Below, piece after piece: positions 1-11,500 of a stretch of 64,000 nucleotides of DNA (position 1 is its first letter; each line of letters begins with the position of its first letter). The DNA is taken from assembly GCA_017311315.1 (NCBI GenBank), contig CM029610.1:35772870-35836869 (forward strand). Direction: 5' to 3'. Source of the stretch: Dendrocalamus latiflorus. Its lineage: Eukaryota; Streptophyta; Magnoliopsida; Poales; Poaceae. The translations under genes and the position numbers were made by a program. The notes under the pieces are model-generated. The model worked only from the letters and a program-made list of their open reading frames with translations, did not search any database and had not been told where the DNA came from.

Positions 1-471
1 CAAAAACTACCACAGCCCCACAAAGACCACAGTACAGGGACTTATTCATCAGCTTTGTGGGAGGTGTTTGAAACATTTGCAAGTTAACCAACCCCATTAG
101 TTTTGCCTCTGCCGTCAAGTTAGATAAACCTTCCAAGCACAGCCAAAAATGTTAATAATAATAATAGCATCAGATGCTACATGCCAATACATTAATTGCT
201 CATTGCAAATTAAGTACTTTCAAATGGCCGGCTACTTCTAGTTTAACTCAGGTTTCCAGCCTACTGAACATGTACTCATGCTAAAATCCACAGTGGTCTG
301 TGGAATAGAAAGTTTGGAAATACCAAGACGGTTTTCGCATTACTCATACATTCTATAGAACACTGAATATTTTGAAACTTGTCTGGTGAAAATGGTGCAG
401 ATAAATTCCAAGTGTTTGCACCTAATCAGCAAAACTTGTCAATTTTCTAACACAACTTTACAAAAAAAAGT
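1..471. other. Intronic flank of the lysine--tRNA ligase gene, no exon seen
   Basis: This stretch lies between the gypsy insertion and the window edge. It should be part of the intron after the last visible ligase exon (5591-5681). I looked on the minus strand for the expected continuation of class II LysRS (the motif 3 region) and found none, so the remaining exon(s) lie outside the window. The sequence is AT-rich with no convincing ORF. Confidence 0.5.
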
Positions 472-476
472 AACAA

Positions 477-853
477 TGTTATGGACTCCTATTGGGGTAA
501 GCACTACGTCCGCCGTTCCAAACAGAGGACGTCTCCAACATGACTTAGCAGCTCCCCTATTTTGCGGAGTCCTCTGTAAGTCTGCATCTTTAGAAAGTCC
601 CTTGTGGATTCCTTAGATAAGAAGTCGTTTAGATGTCGGTCTCTTGAGAGATTGGGATTGTAAGAGTATAAATACCGTCCTGCGTTTCAGCAGAGAGGGA
701 AGAAAGAAATAAAGTATCTCTTCCTCCCAAACCCTAGTTTCTGTACGCAGGTTACCATCACGGCGACTCCAGGAGACACAGGCTGGGAGGAGATCGACAA
801 CGATCAGGCCATCCATCCGTATAACCTGAGGTCACGAGGCAAGACACACAACA
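477..853 (+). repeat. 5' LTR of gypsy element
   Basis: Begins TGTTATGG and ends CACAACA. It holds a TATA box (TATAAATA, 667-674) and an AATAAA polyadenylation signal (708-713), which approximately mark the U3, R and U5 subregions. It is followed at 856-868 by the tRNA-Met-like primer-binding site. Confidence 0.93.
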
Positions 854-870
854 GATTGGTATCAGCTTCC

Positions 871-3800
871 ATGGCACCTGACTCCATCAACACCGAGTTA
901 CGCGAATTGAAGGAACTCCTGGGCACGATTTTGAAGCGGCAAGAAGAACATTCCACAGCCCAAGCAAATCTTGAAGCGGCAGTTCGGGCGTTAGAAGGGC
1001 GCGTTTCATCCCCAACGAAGATCACCGATTTGGCAAATTCATCTGCACGTCCACCTTCAGGTGATCAAACTGCAACTCCAACTCCCAGTCGGTTTTACAA
1101 AGTTGATTTTCCGCTGTTTGATGGGTCTCACGATCCATTGGAGTGGCTTGGCCGCTGTGATCAGTTTTTTCGGGGTCACCGTACTCTCGAAGAGGAAAAG
1201 GTTTGGCTGGCAACCTACCATATGACGGGTATCGCTCAACAGTGGTATTACAAGTTGGAGAGAACCGAAGGGATTCCCACTTGGCCTAGGTTCCAAAGTG
1301 CCTGCAAACTGCGTTTTGGCCCCCCTTTTAGATCAAACCCAGTCTCCGAACTTGCTCTTCTCCGGCAGATGGGTTCAGTGGAAGAATATGCACAAGAATT
1401 CTATCGCATTCTTTGTCGCGCGGATACTGTCTCCAGAACATGAAGTTGGACTATTTCTGGCCGGCCTTGGTGAGCTCATCAAATCTGATGTAGAATTGCA
1501 GAGCCCAGCTTCATTGGATACCGCCGTGAGTCTAGCTAAAGCTGCGGAGAGACACTACAAACTTTTATACAGTTCGGGGCTGATCTTACGTCAACCACAC
1601 TCCAGTTCGCAGTCTTCCAATGCAAAGTATGTTCCAACACAACGCATGGCTCCCTTGTTGTCTAAACCACCAGAGGTCCCACTTCTGCCTGCGCCTTCTC
1701 CAGGATCATCTCTACAGACTCAACGAGCATTCAAGCGTCTCACTCCATCAGAGATGGCGGAGCGTCGCCAGAAAGGGTTGTGTTTTAATTGCGATGAACA
1801 ATTCACAAGAGGTCATCGATGTAAACGCTTGTATTGGATTGAGATCTTGGATGAGGATGATGTTCCAGAAGATAGTAGTGAGAATTCCAGTCCTCAAATA
1901 TCTCTTCATGCGTTAACCGGTATTTCAGCTGGGAATACTATGCAACTAACAGTTCTCATCAATAACCACAGCTTCTGTGCATTGGTTGATTCAGGCTCGA
2001 CTCACAATTTCATCAGTCTTACTGCTGCTAAACAAGCTTCTATTACCTTGCAAGACCGCACAGGTATCAATGTGGCCGTAGCAAATGGGGATCGGATTCC
2101 TTGTCCGGGGTTCTGCCCTTCCATGTCATTCTCGGTTGATTCTGAAGCTTTTGCAATCAACTGTTATGCCCTACCTCTCCAGGGTTTTGACGTGATTCTG
2201 GGTGTCCAGTGGCTTCGCACATTAGGTCCCATCCTCTGGAACTTCTCTAATTTGTCAATGGCGTTTTGGTATGGGGGACGACAGGTGCAATTTCTGGGCA
2301 TACCGGGCAGATCATCTAGCCGTCTATTCGCCATCAGTGAATCAACTCAAGCACTGCTACCTGCATTACTCTCAGAATTTCAGGACTTATTTCAACAACC
2401 TTCAGGATTACCTCCCCAACGTATGTTTGACCACCACATTCACTTGTTTCCAGGATCACAACCAGTGGCAGTTCGGCCATATCGATATCCTCATCATCAT
2501 AAAGATGAAATCGAGAAACAGTGTGATGAGATGTTATCACAAGGCATTATTCGTCCCAGCACTTCTCCCTTCAGCTCACCAGTGATTTTGGTCAAGAAAA
2601 AGGATAACACATGGAGGCTCTGCGTGGACTATCGTGCGCTTAATACCCAAACCGTCAAAGATAAGTTTCCTATTCCGGTTGTTGATGAGTTACTGGACGA
2701 GTTAAGACATGCCAAGTACTTCACCAAGCTGGATTTAAGGTCGGGCTATCACCAAATCAGAATGCATCCGGACGACATTCACATGACAGCGTTCCGAACA
2801 CACCATGGTCATTTTGAATACTTAGTCTTACCCTTCGGCCTCTCCAATGCCCCGGCAACCTTCCAAGCTGTCATGAATGCCATATTACAGCCCTTGCTTC
2901 GCAAATGTGTGTTGGTTTTCTTTGACGACATATTAATATTCAGTCCATCTTGGTCAGAACACCTGTGCCATATGCGAACGGTATTCAGTCTGCTGCGGCA
3001 TCATCAATTCTTTCTAAAACAGTCTAAGTGTTCTTTTGGCACTACGACAGTATCATACTTGGGTCATGTTGTATCGGCTTCTGGGGTTTCAATGGATCCA
3101 GCCAAAGTTCAAGATATTCAGAACTGGCCAACCCCTACATCTGTGCGCCAATTGCGGGGATTCCTAGGACTCGCGGGGTATTACCGCAAGTTCATCCGGC
3201 ATTTTGGATCGCTGGCAAAGCCTCTCACCCAGCTGCTTACTAAGGAGGGTTTTTTCTGGTCCCAGGAAGCAATGGAAGCATTTCTGTCCTTAAAAGAGGC
3301 CCTCTGCAAGCAGTCTTTCTTGGGCCTTCCAGATTTTAAAACCGCTTTCATCGTCGAATGCGATGCGTCCGGAAGTGGATTCGGGGCTGTCCTCCATCAA
3401 GGATCTAAACCGATTGCATTCTTCAGTCGAGCCATTTCACCACACCACGCAAAATTAGCTGCTTATGAGCGTGAACTCATCGGATTGGTCAAAGCAGTAC
3501 GTCATTGGCGTCATTATCTTTGGGGAAAGGCGTTCATTGTCCGCACAGACCACTACAGTCTGAAGTACCTCTTGGATCAGCGCTTAAACACAATTCCACA
3601 ACACCATTGGGTCAGCAAACTATTTGGGTTTGATTTCCAAATTGAATTCAAACCGGGCAAAACCAATGTGGTTGCGGACGCACTGTCTCGCCGGGAGGAA
3701 CACATGGCATTGTCAGCCCTGTCAATACCAAGTTTTCAATTGTTACATGAGCTCAAAGAAGAAATAAGGGCATCACACGCCTTCCAGACTCTGCAGTCTC

Positions 3801-5230
3801 AACTTACAGCTCAAGACCTTCCTCCTCATTGGTCCTTTACAGATGGTTTCTTCTTATTCCACGGCCGCATATTTGTCCCACATACTTCAGCTTTTGTGCA
3901 GCAAATAATTGCGACATACCATGCCATTGGCCATGAGGGGATTCAAAAGACACTACATCGTATCCGTAAGGACTTTTACATTCCCCAACTGAAACAACTG
4001 ACTCAAGATCATATCACATGTTGTGCTATATGCCAGCGAAACAAAACAGATCATCTACACCCCGCAGGACTGCTACAACCCTTGCCAATTCCCACTCAAG
4101 TCTGGGCGCATATTTCCATGGATTTCATTGATGGGTTTCCTCGGGTACATGGAAAATCCGTGGTTTTAACAGTGGTGGACAGATTCTCTAAATATGCCCA
4201 CTTTGTACCATTGGCACATCCGTATACAGCTCACTCCGTGGCTCAGGCCTTCTTTGATGCGATCGTGCGGCTCCATGGATTTCCCGAGTCAATTATCAGC
4301 GATAGAGACACCATCTTCACAAGCCAATTTTGGACTGAACTATTTCGGTTGGCTGGAGTCTCTCTGGATATGACCTCCGCCTTTCACCCGCAAGCTGATG
4401 GCCAAAGCGAAGTTGTTAATCGCACCATCGAAATGTATCTTCGTTGTCTCAGCGGAGATCGTCCTCGTCAGTGGGTTAAATGGCTCCTGTGGGCTGAATT
4501 CTGTTACAATACATCATTTCACTCTGCTCTTAGATGCACTCCCTTCCAGGTGGTGTACGGGCGTCCTCCCCCGGCCCTTCTTCCTTATCAAGCAGGCTCC
4601 GCTCATGTCGCAGCAGTGGATGATACTTTACGTGCCCGTGATGAATTTCTTCTTGACATAAGGGAACGTTTACTACATGCTCAGCAACGCATGAAGGCAT
4701 TCTATGACAAACACCACCGGGAAGTTGAATTTGAGGTGGGTCACTGGGTTATGCTAAAGCTCCATCACCGCCAAGCAGTGGGAATTACTACAAAATTTTC
4801 CAAGCTGTCTCCCAAATACTATGGGCCATATCAAATCATTGGTCGGGTTGGCTCCGTAGCTTATAAACTTCAACTTCCTCCATCGGCTCGTGTCCACAAT
4901 GTGTTCCATGTGGCCTTTTTGAAGAAATTCAATGGACCCCCGCCTGCAACTCCACCAGATCTTCCAGACATTCTTCATGGAAGAGCTCTTGCTGCTCCGT
5001 CTACAATTGTGTGTTCTCGTCTGCATAAAGGCAACTGGGAAGTCTTGGTTCAATGGAAGGACCAGCCGGCAGCAGATGCGTCGTGGATGCCGGTTTCAGA
5101 CTTCAAACGCCTTTACCCAACTTTTCAGCTCGAGGACGAGCTGTTTCCTCAGGAGGGAGGAAATGTTATGGACTCCTATTGGGGTAAGCACTACGTCCGC
5201 CGTTCCAAACAGAGGACGTCTCCAACATGA
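871..5230 (+). pseudogene. Gypsy Gag-Pol polyprotein with one frameshift in gag
   Basis: Encodes the proteins for reverse transcription and integration. Gag starts at the ATG at 871 in one frame. That frame closes at 1443, while homology (the gypsy gag pattern ending EVGLFLAGL) continues in the next frame from roughly 1405-1435, so there is a +1 shift there. The second frame is open to 5230. Visible in order: a CX2C...HRC zinc-knuckle variant near 1780-1825; protease DSGS at 1988; RT with FFDDIL (DD at 2924-2929); RNase H with its first Asp at 3362; an HHCC integrase zinc region near 3920-4040; catalytic Asp 4121, Asp 4301 and Glu 4409; a GPY-type region near 4820; and a chromodomain-like end near 5000-5130. 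The last 22 codons lie inside the 3' LTR. Apart from the shift, all catalytic motifs look intact. The shift may be a mutation or a recoding site; I cannot tell which. Confidence 0.88.
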
Positions 5231-5540
5231 CTTAGCAGCTCCCCTATTTTGCGGAGTCCTCTGTAAGTCTGCATCTTTAGAAAGTCCCTTATGGATTCCT
5301 TAGATAAGAAGTCGTTTAGATGTCGGTCTCTTGAGAGATTGGGATTGTAAGAGTATAAATACCGTCCTGCGTTTCAGCAGAGAGGGAAGAAAGAAATAAA
5401 GTATCTCTTCCTCCCAAACCCTAGTTTCTGTACGCAGGTTACCATCACGGCGACTCCAGGAGACACAGGCTGGGAGGAGATCGACAACGATCAGGCCATC
5501 CATCCGTATAACCTGAGGTCACGAGGCAAGACACACAACA
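5164..5540 (+). repeat. 3' LTR of gypsy element
   Basis: 377 bp, matching the 5' LTR at all but about one position. It is preceded by the polypurine tract at 5152-5163. The pol reading frame continues 67 bp into this LTR before its stop at 5228-5230. Confidence 0.93.
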
Positions 5541-5590
5541 AACAATAGTGGCACTTTTACATGCATTAAGAAAACAAGACAAATTCGTAC

Positions 5591-8500
5591 CTGATCAATT
5601 GGGTCTGTGAGCTCAGAAAATGCATTACCAATCTCACGACCACATACGAAAAGTTCAAATCGCTCAGTAAGACCAGCATACCTATAGCAAGAGAGAAGAA
5701 ATTTTATGATAATTACAGTTCATGATAGAAACTAAACTCTGATGAGATCATCAAAATAACAATATAAATAATCCATATCAAAAGGTCATTTGTACCAGTA
5801 ACATAACATTACAACAGAAGTATGTAGCTATGCACCAGTGTTCTGAAAACAGGTCTATTAGACGTCTAGGCCATAAGAACAGGTGCTCCTACCAGTTGCC
5901 ACATAATCGCCGGTTAGGCCACGTAATCGGACCGATTAGACTGTATAATTGCTTGACTCCACCGTATAATTGCTACTAGGTGGGTGGCCAAACAAACACT
6001 GCTTACTGCTTTTTAGAGCCTTGCTATGCACATGTGCAAGCAAAATTATTGGAACTTTCAGAACAGCGGCATGACCTAATAATGTTCTGGTCTTTAGCAT
6101 CGCATTATCAGTACAACTTTTTCTAACATGGATGGGCCCAATGGGTGCGTTGAGTCGAGTCCAAATGAACCCAATGCAAATTTTACATGATCTATTGCAT
6201 ATAGGAATCCTATCTATCTATACAATTAGCCCCCACTAACTGCAATTAGTGCTAATTCTCTCTTCCCTCATGCAGCCACATCATCCCTATTGTTTTCAAC
6301 CTTTGGATGAGTATTGAGAGGTACAGATTGGATATAGATGGCTATATTGATGCTGAAGTTGTAATTGGGCCATTTTAGTTCGCATTTTATTGTTTAACTA
6401 AGCCCAAATCGCACAGCTCAGCCCAAGCAAATGGCACCCACCAACTGCAATAGCTATCTCAAAATCTCATATAAGAATTAGCCACATCATTAGCCGTCCA
6501 ATTGCTCAAGCGTGCGATAGATATCTGCCAGTCTCGGTGTCATTCCTCACTTTGCACATACCACCATTCCTTTCATTGATTTTAATCTAATCAAACCATA
6601 ATCAAGCCATTATTTTCCATAAATAAGACACCTATGTTAAGTTTCCACAAGTTTTCATAACATCATAATTTGTATGACCTCTTGCAAATGTCCCGCTGCA
6701 ACGTGCAGGGCCTCCACCTAGTTTATATTAAAACTGAACCTGATCGCCCTTGGTCTTCCTTCCCGGTGCATGTTCATCCTTGCGTCCGTTCCTTCTTTTC
6801 TATGGCAGTGTGCACTGAGATTGGGGATGGAACTCGCTCTCTCTTCTGGGTGGACAGATGGATTCATGGCCAAAGAATTATGGTTCTTGCTCCCCGCTTA
6901 TTTGCTTTGGTCCCCAAAAGAAGAGCAAATAAACGATCAGTTTTAGAAGCACTCACTGATCACACTTGGATTACTGATTTGCAAGAAGCACTCTCTGTTG
7001 GTGCCTTAGTTGATTTCTTGAGCCTGTGGGACATCATTTCGCAAGTGGTGCTGCAGCCTGAGAGAGAGGATAAACACATATGGCGGCTTGCTTCTTCTGG
7101 TGTTTACACAGCAAAATCTGCATATGTTGGCTTTTTTCAAGGAGCTGTTGCTTTCAGCCCGTGTGAGAGAATTTGGAAGACTTGGGCTCCAAACAAATGC
7201 CGATTCTTTATGTGGCTTGTTGCTCATAATAAATGCTGGACAGCTGATCGTCTGGCTCGACGTGGTCTGCTTCATCCCCCAAGCTGCCTACTTTGTGACC
7301 AGGAAGAGGAAAGCATTAACCACCTCATGGTCTCCTGCGTTTTCGCTCGGCAATTCTGGTTTGAGCTGATGCAGAAAGTTGGTCTTCAGAACTTTGCTCC
7401 TCAGCCGGGCGTTTCCTCCTTTGAAGAATGGTGGTCACATTCAGACGAGGTTGTTGATGGGCAAGTTCGGCAAGGCCTCAATTCCATAATTATTCTTGGA
7501 GCTTGGTCCCTTTGGAATCACCGCAATCGTTGTGTCTTCGATGGGGTTTCTCCTGATGTGAGAATTGTGTTGGTAGCGGCCTTTGAGGAAATGAGGCTGT
7601 GGGGTTTGGCCGGAGCTAAGGGCATCACTTCGTTGATTGCCCCGCTTCTTAATGTTGTCTAGGTCTTGTCTCGGGTGTGTGTGGTCGTTTGTTCTTTTTT
7701 AGAGGTGCTTTTGTAGCTTCCCCCCAGGCGTGAGCGAGTGTGTGTCTTGGTGTTTGTTGGCTTGTTGTTCTTTTGTTGGGGCTCTTTCCCCCCCCCCCCT
7801 TTTTCTTCTTGATATAAAGATACGCAGCTCTCATGCGTGTTCGAGAAAAAAATATCTAGTTTGATAATTACCTACATAGGGCCTACTGACATTCAATTTC
7901 TGACTGGCACAAACTAGAACATCCCTAGCAGGCTGAATCAGTAAAAAATGGTAAGTGGTGATGGTAATGGTAATGGATGGTTGGTGTGGTCGGTGTTACA
8001 TTCATGAAAGAATAGAAAAAGTGTTGATACCTTAATGAACATGTCGTACTTGCCAGTTTACAACTGCCCCAGTGCACCCTCCTCTCTTACTAACACATAC
8101 TATCAATTTCTAACTAAGTGGTGAAGCCTTGAAAAACTCCGGGCTTTGATGTAGAGAAGGCAACAGGGTTTGATCACTGGTACTTGAATAACTACAAACT
8201 ATTCTGTATATCTTATTATCTTCCATTACTTTTGTAGTTCTCCTTGACATAGGTTTACGTCAAATTCCAGATCTGAGCATTGAAAACCAATGAAAATGAA
8301 TGTGCTTATTCTAAGATCATTTCGGAAACTCAGTTCATCCGTAGATTGTGGCAGTTGTGTTGGACTTTAGAACCATATTCACATGCACGGTAGCTTGTAA
8401 TCTACTAATCTCAAAGCATAGGCTCTACTTTGAAAGACATTTTTATTGTCATAGAATTTGTCCGGTTTGTCACTTGCATTAGAAAAGGGGGAGTTTCAGC

Positions 8501-11500
8501 TTATAACAATAACTAAACAGAAAGGCATATTATAGCAACAAAGCAAATGAGTACTTAATAACAGTAATTCTGAACAGGTAGCTTTTTTCCAAATTAATAA
8601 CTTTCTTAAAAGCACATTACCTCGGATGTGGTTTTGCCAATGGTGATATCTCAACTGGGTAGTCAAGAACAAATGTTGGTTGTACAAGAGTTGATTCAAC
8701 AACAGTCTCAAAGACCTGACATATGGTGTAAAATTGTAAAATCAGACTCTCCATGACATAAAATTAGCTCAATCAAACAACTTTAACCACTCTAATGACG
8801 TTTAACACATGATATAGGATGTTACTAAGCATAGAAAATTATGCAGTTTCAAAGGGTAGGACATTCCACACCTATTGCAATATGTTAAGCCACCAGCCTA
8901 GCAGTCCTACTGCAACATTACATGCTACCAGGGATCCAAATACCGGCAGTAACCGGTCTTACCGGTGCCGACCGGGAGAAAAAAAAACCGCCGGTTTTTT
9001 ATTTAATTCAAATTTAAACTTTTGAATGTAAAAATTAGTTTCTCTAATGATATTTACATTGTTTAACACTAATAGAATGTATTAAGAAGATGCATATATT
9101 TCCCGTTCTTGATTTCATACTTTTTGCCGTAAATGTATTAGGAATTTTCAAATTTTGAATGTAAATGTTAGTTTCCCGAATTATATTTACATTGTTTAAC
9201 ACTAATATGATGTATTAGGAAGATCCATACATCTCTTGTGCTTAACTTCATACTTTTTGCCATGAATATGTTAAGAATTTTCAATATCAAATTTGAAAAA
9301 CCGGGTTTTAGCGGTTTTTCTCCGGTTTTTTGGGCGGCTACCGGCCGGTTTTTCCGGTTACCGATTTCAAATTCAAATTTTGGCGCGTGAAATTCGACCG
9401 GGTTTTGCCGGTTACCGGCCGGTTTTTCCGGTTACCGGCCGGTAACCGGTGCCGGCTGCCTGGCGGGATTTATCCCGGTGGCGGTATTTGGAACCTTGCA
9501 TGCTACTATAAAGTGAACTTGCACTTAAGATGCATGTTCCTAACCTGGAGAGTGGAGAGGTACCCAAGAAAGCATCATATTCACAGTACATAGTTCGAGA
9601 TGTGCATATTTACCAAATTTCAAAGCCTGTAAACTGTATTAGTAAACTCCTTATGCATGAACCAACACAAGTATTTTATTAGTTAAACTTCCTAAGATGT
9701 CATTTATATCCATAAGTAACTAAATCCTTAATGGAAGGAATCATTCCAGAAATATAGGAAACAAAGACATAGGCATAACAACAGCAGGTTCAGTGGTTCA
9801 CTCTACATAGCAGTAACTTCGGTTTGTATAATTATTATAATTCTTTGTGTAACCTCACAGTTGATGTGTACTGTTTCAGATTTCTAAACTGCTGATCGCA
9901 AGGTGTGATGGCTTGCAGTAAGGAATGATGTCAATCAATCTTGCTTATTGCAAAATATGGCATATAGGTTTTTTGCTGGATCCCAACCAGAGCATCAAGC
10001 ATTTATGCAAGCAGGAATGCTGGGCTGCAGCCTCACACTGATGACAAGGCAAGAGCCAATTGCAGATTGATACTCCATTTCAGCAGATTTTGGATTCTCT
10101 AACTAATATTTCATTTTATTTTTGTAGGCCCACAATCTGATTCCACCTATAAGTAAGGATGGAAACGGATCAGATACGATCGAATAGTCTTAAATATGAA
10201 TACAAATCTATATTTTTAAAACGAATACAAATTCGAATATTCTCGAATACGAATCGAATATCGTAACGGATACGAATTTGAATTGAATGTGTACTTAATT
10301 CGATCGAATACGAATATCCTCCTACAACTACTGTAACAAATCTCGGTAGAACAAATTTCTAGCGGTTTTGCCAGTTTTTCACCGGTTACCAGTTTCAAAC
10401 CGCCTAAATTCAAATTTTGAATCACAAAATTTGTCCAGGTTTTTCCCAGGTTCTGGAAACGGATCGAATACGAATCAAATAGTCTTGAATACGAATACGA
10501 ATATGAATATTATCGAATACGAATATAAACATTTTCGAATACGGGTTTTGCTTACCACATTCGCGTTTTCTCGGATACGAATATCAGATAAAACGGATTA
10601 TCCATTACCGTTTCCCACCCCTACCTGTAAGTGATTTTGAATGCTTGTTTTGGACCAACCCCTGGGGTTGAGGGATGACCAAAAGGGCCGTAAGATGCTG
10701 CAGGTAAAATGGACTCAAGCCCAAAATTAAGGAACCAAAAAAGTACTTCCCTCTTCAGAAAATTTCAAGGCATCACCAGAGTAGTACTGAAAACAATTGT
10801 AGAAAACCAGAGCTTTGAGATACCTCATTAAGAACATGTCCAACGGATGAACATGCTTGCAATGAATTATTCTCACTGCTTTCAGTTTTGATCCCTAAGA
10901 ATCCTCTTGTGACATTTTTAGCAGATTCAACATCTTCTCCAAAGCTATTAAAGTCAATTCCAGTTGCTTCTTTGACAAGAGAATGCATGGTTTCCCTCCT
11001 CCACGGTCTTTCAAGGGATATTTCAGTTCCCTGCTTAATATTAAACAACACACTGTTAATTAATGGAGTTAAAAGATAGAAGTGTATAGATGTGCTTTAA
11101 GTGTTAAATGTGAGTGTGTGTGCCCGCTGCCCAGTGCCTATCTACATAGGTACTTCAGGTCAGGAAACAAGACTCAATGCCAGACTACCAGTACAGCAGC
11201 ATAGATGCCAAGAATAATTGCTAATGTGTCCTACACAGGTAAAAAATGACAACCAAAAACAAGTTTTGAAGTAAAGCAGTGATATAAGCAACAAGTGATC
11301 ACATGATTTTGCTGTGATAGATGTCTAGATAATCCAAATTCACAAAACGCAGTGCAATATATGCTCATACTTTGGTAGACTAAAGACTTATCACCTGGTA
11401 ATCAATCTTAAGCTTGTTATGAGTAGCCATAGCACATCGAGTTACAAGTTCTTCGGCCATATTCATCATGCTTTCATAGTCTGAATATGCTTCATACATC

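Larger units (their letters stand above)
477..5540 (+). mobile_element. Young Ty3/gypsy LTR retrotransposon (chromovirus-like, possibly Reina type)
   Basis: Complete element of 5064 bp. Two 377-bp LTRs (477-853 and 5164-5540) begin TGTTATGG and end CACAACA. The 5-bp target duplication AACAA occurs at 472-476 and 5541-5545. After the 5' LTR comes a TGGTATCAGC primer-binding site partly matching initiator tRNA-Met. A purine tract, AGGAGGGAGGAA, sits just before the 3' LTR. Domain order is Gag, protease, RT, RNase H, integrase, which is the gypsy order, with a chromodomain-like C-terminus; the compact size fits the Reina lineage of chromoviruses. By eye the LTRs differ at one base (G near 603 versus A in the 3' copy), so the insertion is recent. 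It lies in an intron of the minus-strand lysine--tRNA ligase gene, in the opposite orientation. Confidence 0.95.

Noticed and set aside
1..471. Search for the last exon(s) of lysine--tRNA ligase
   Set aside because: No match to the expected motif 3 region (GMGLGIDRL type) on the minus strand. It must lie outside the window.
6718..7862. CTAGTTT as target duplication of the LINE at 6690-7850
   Set aside because: Only seven common bases, and LINE-like coding similarity may start before the first copy, so chance is likely.
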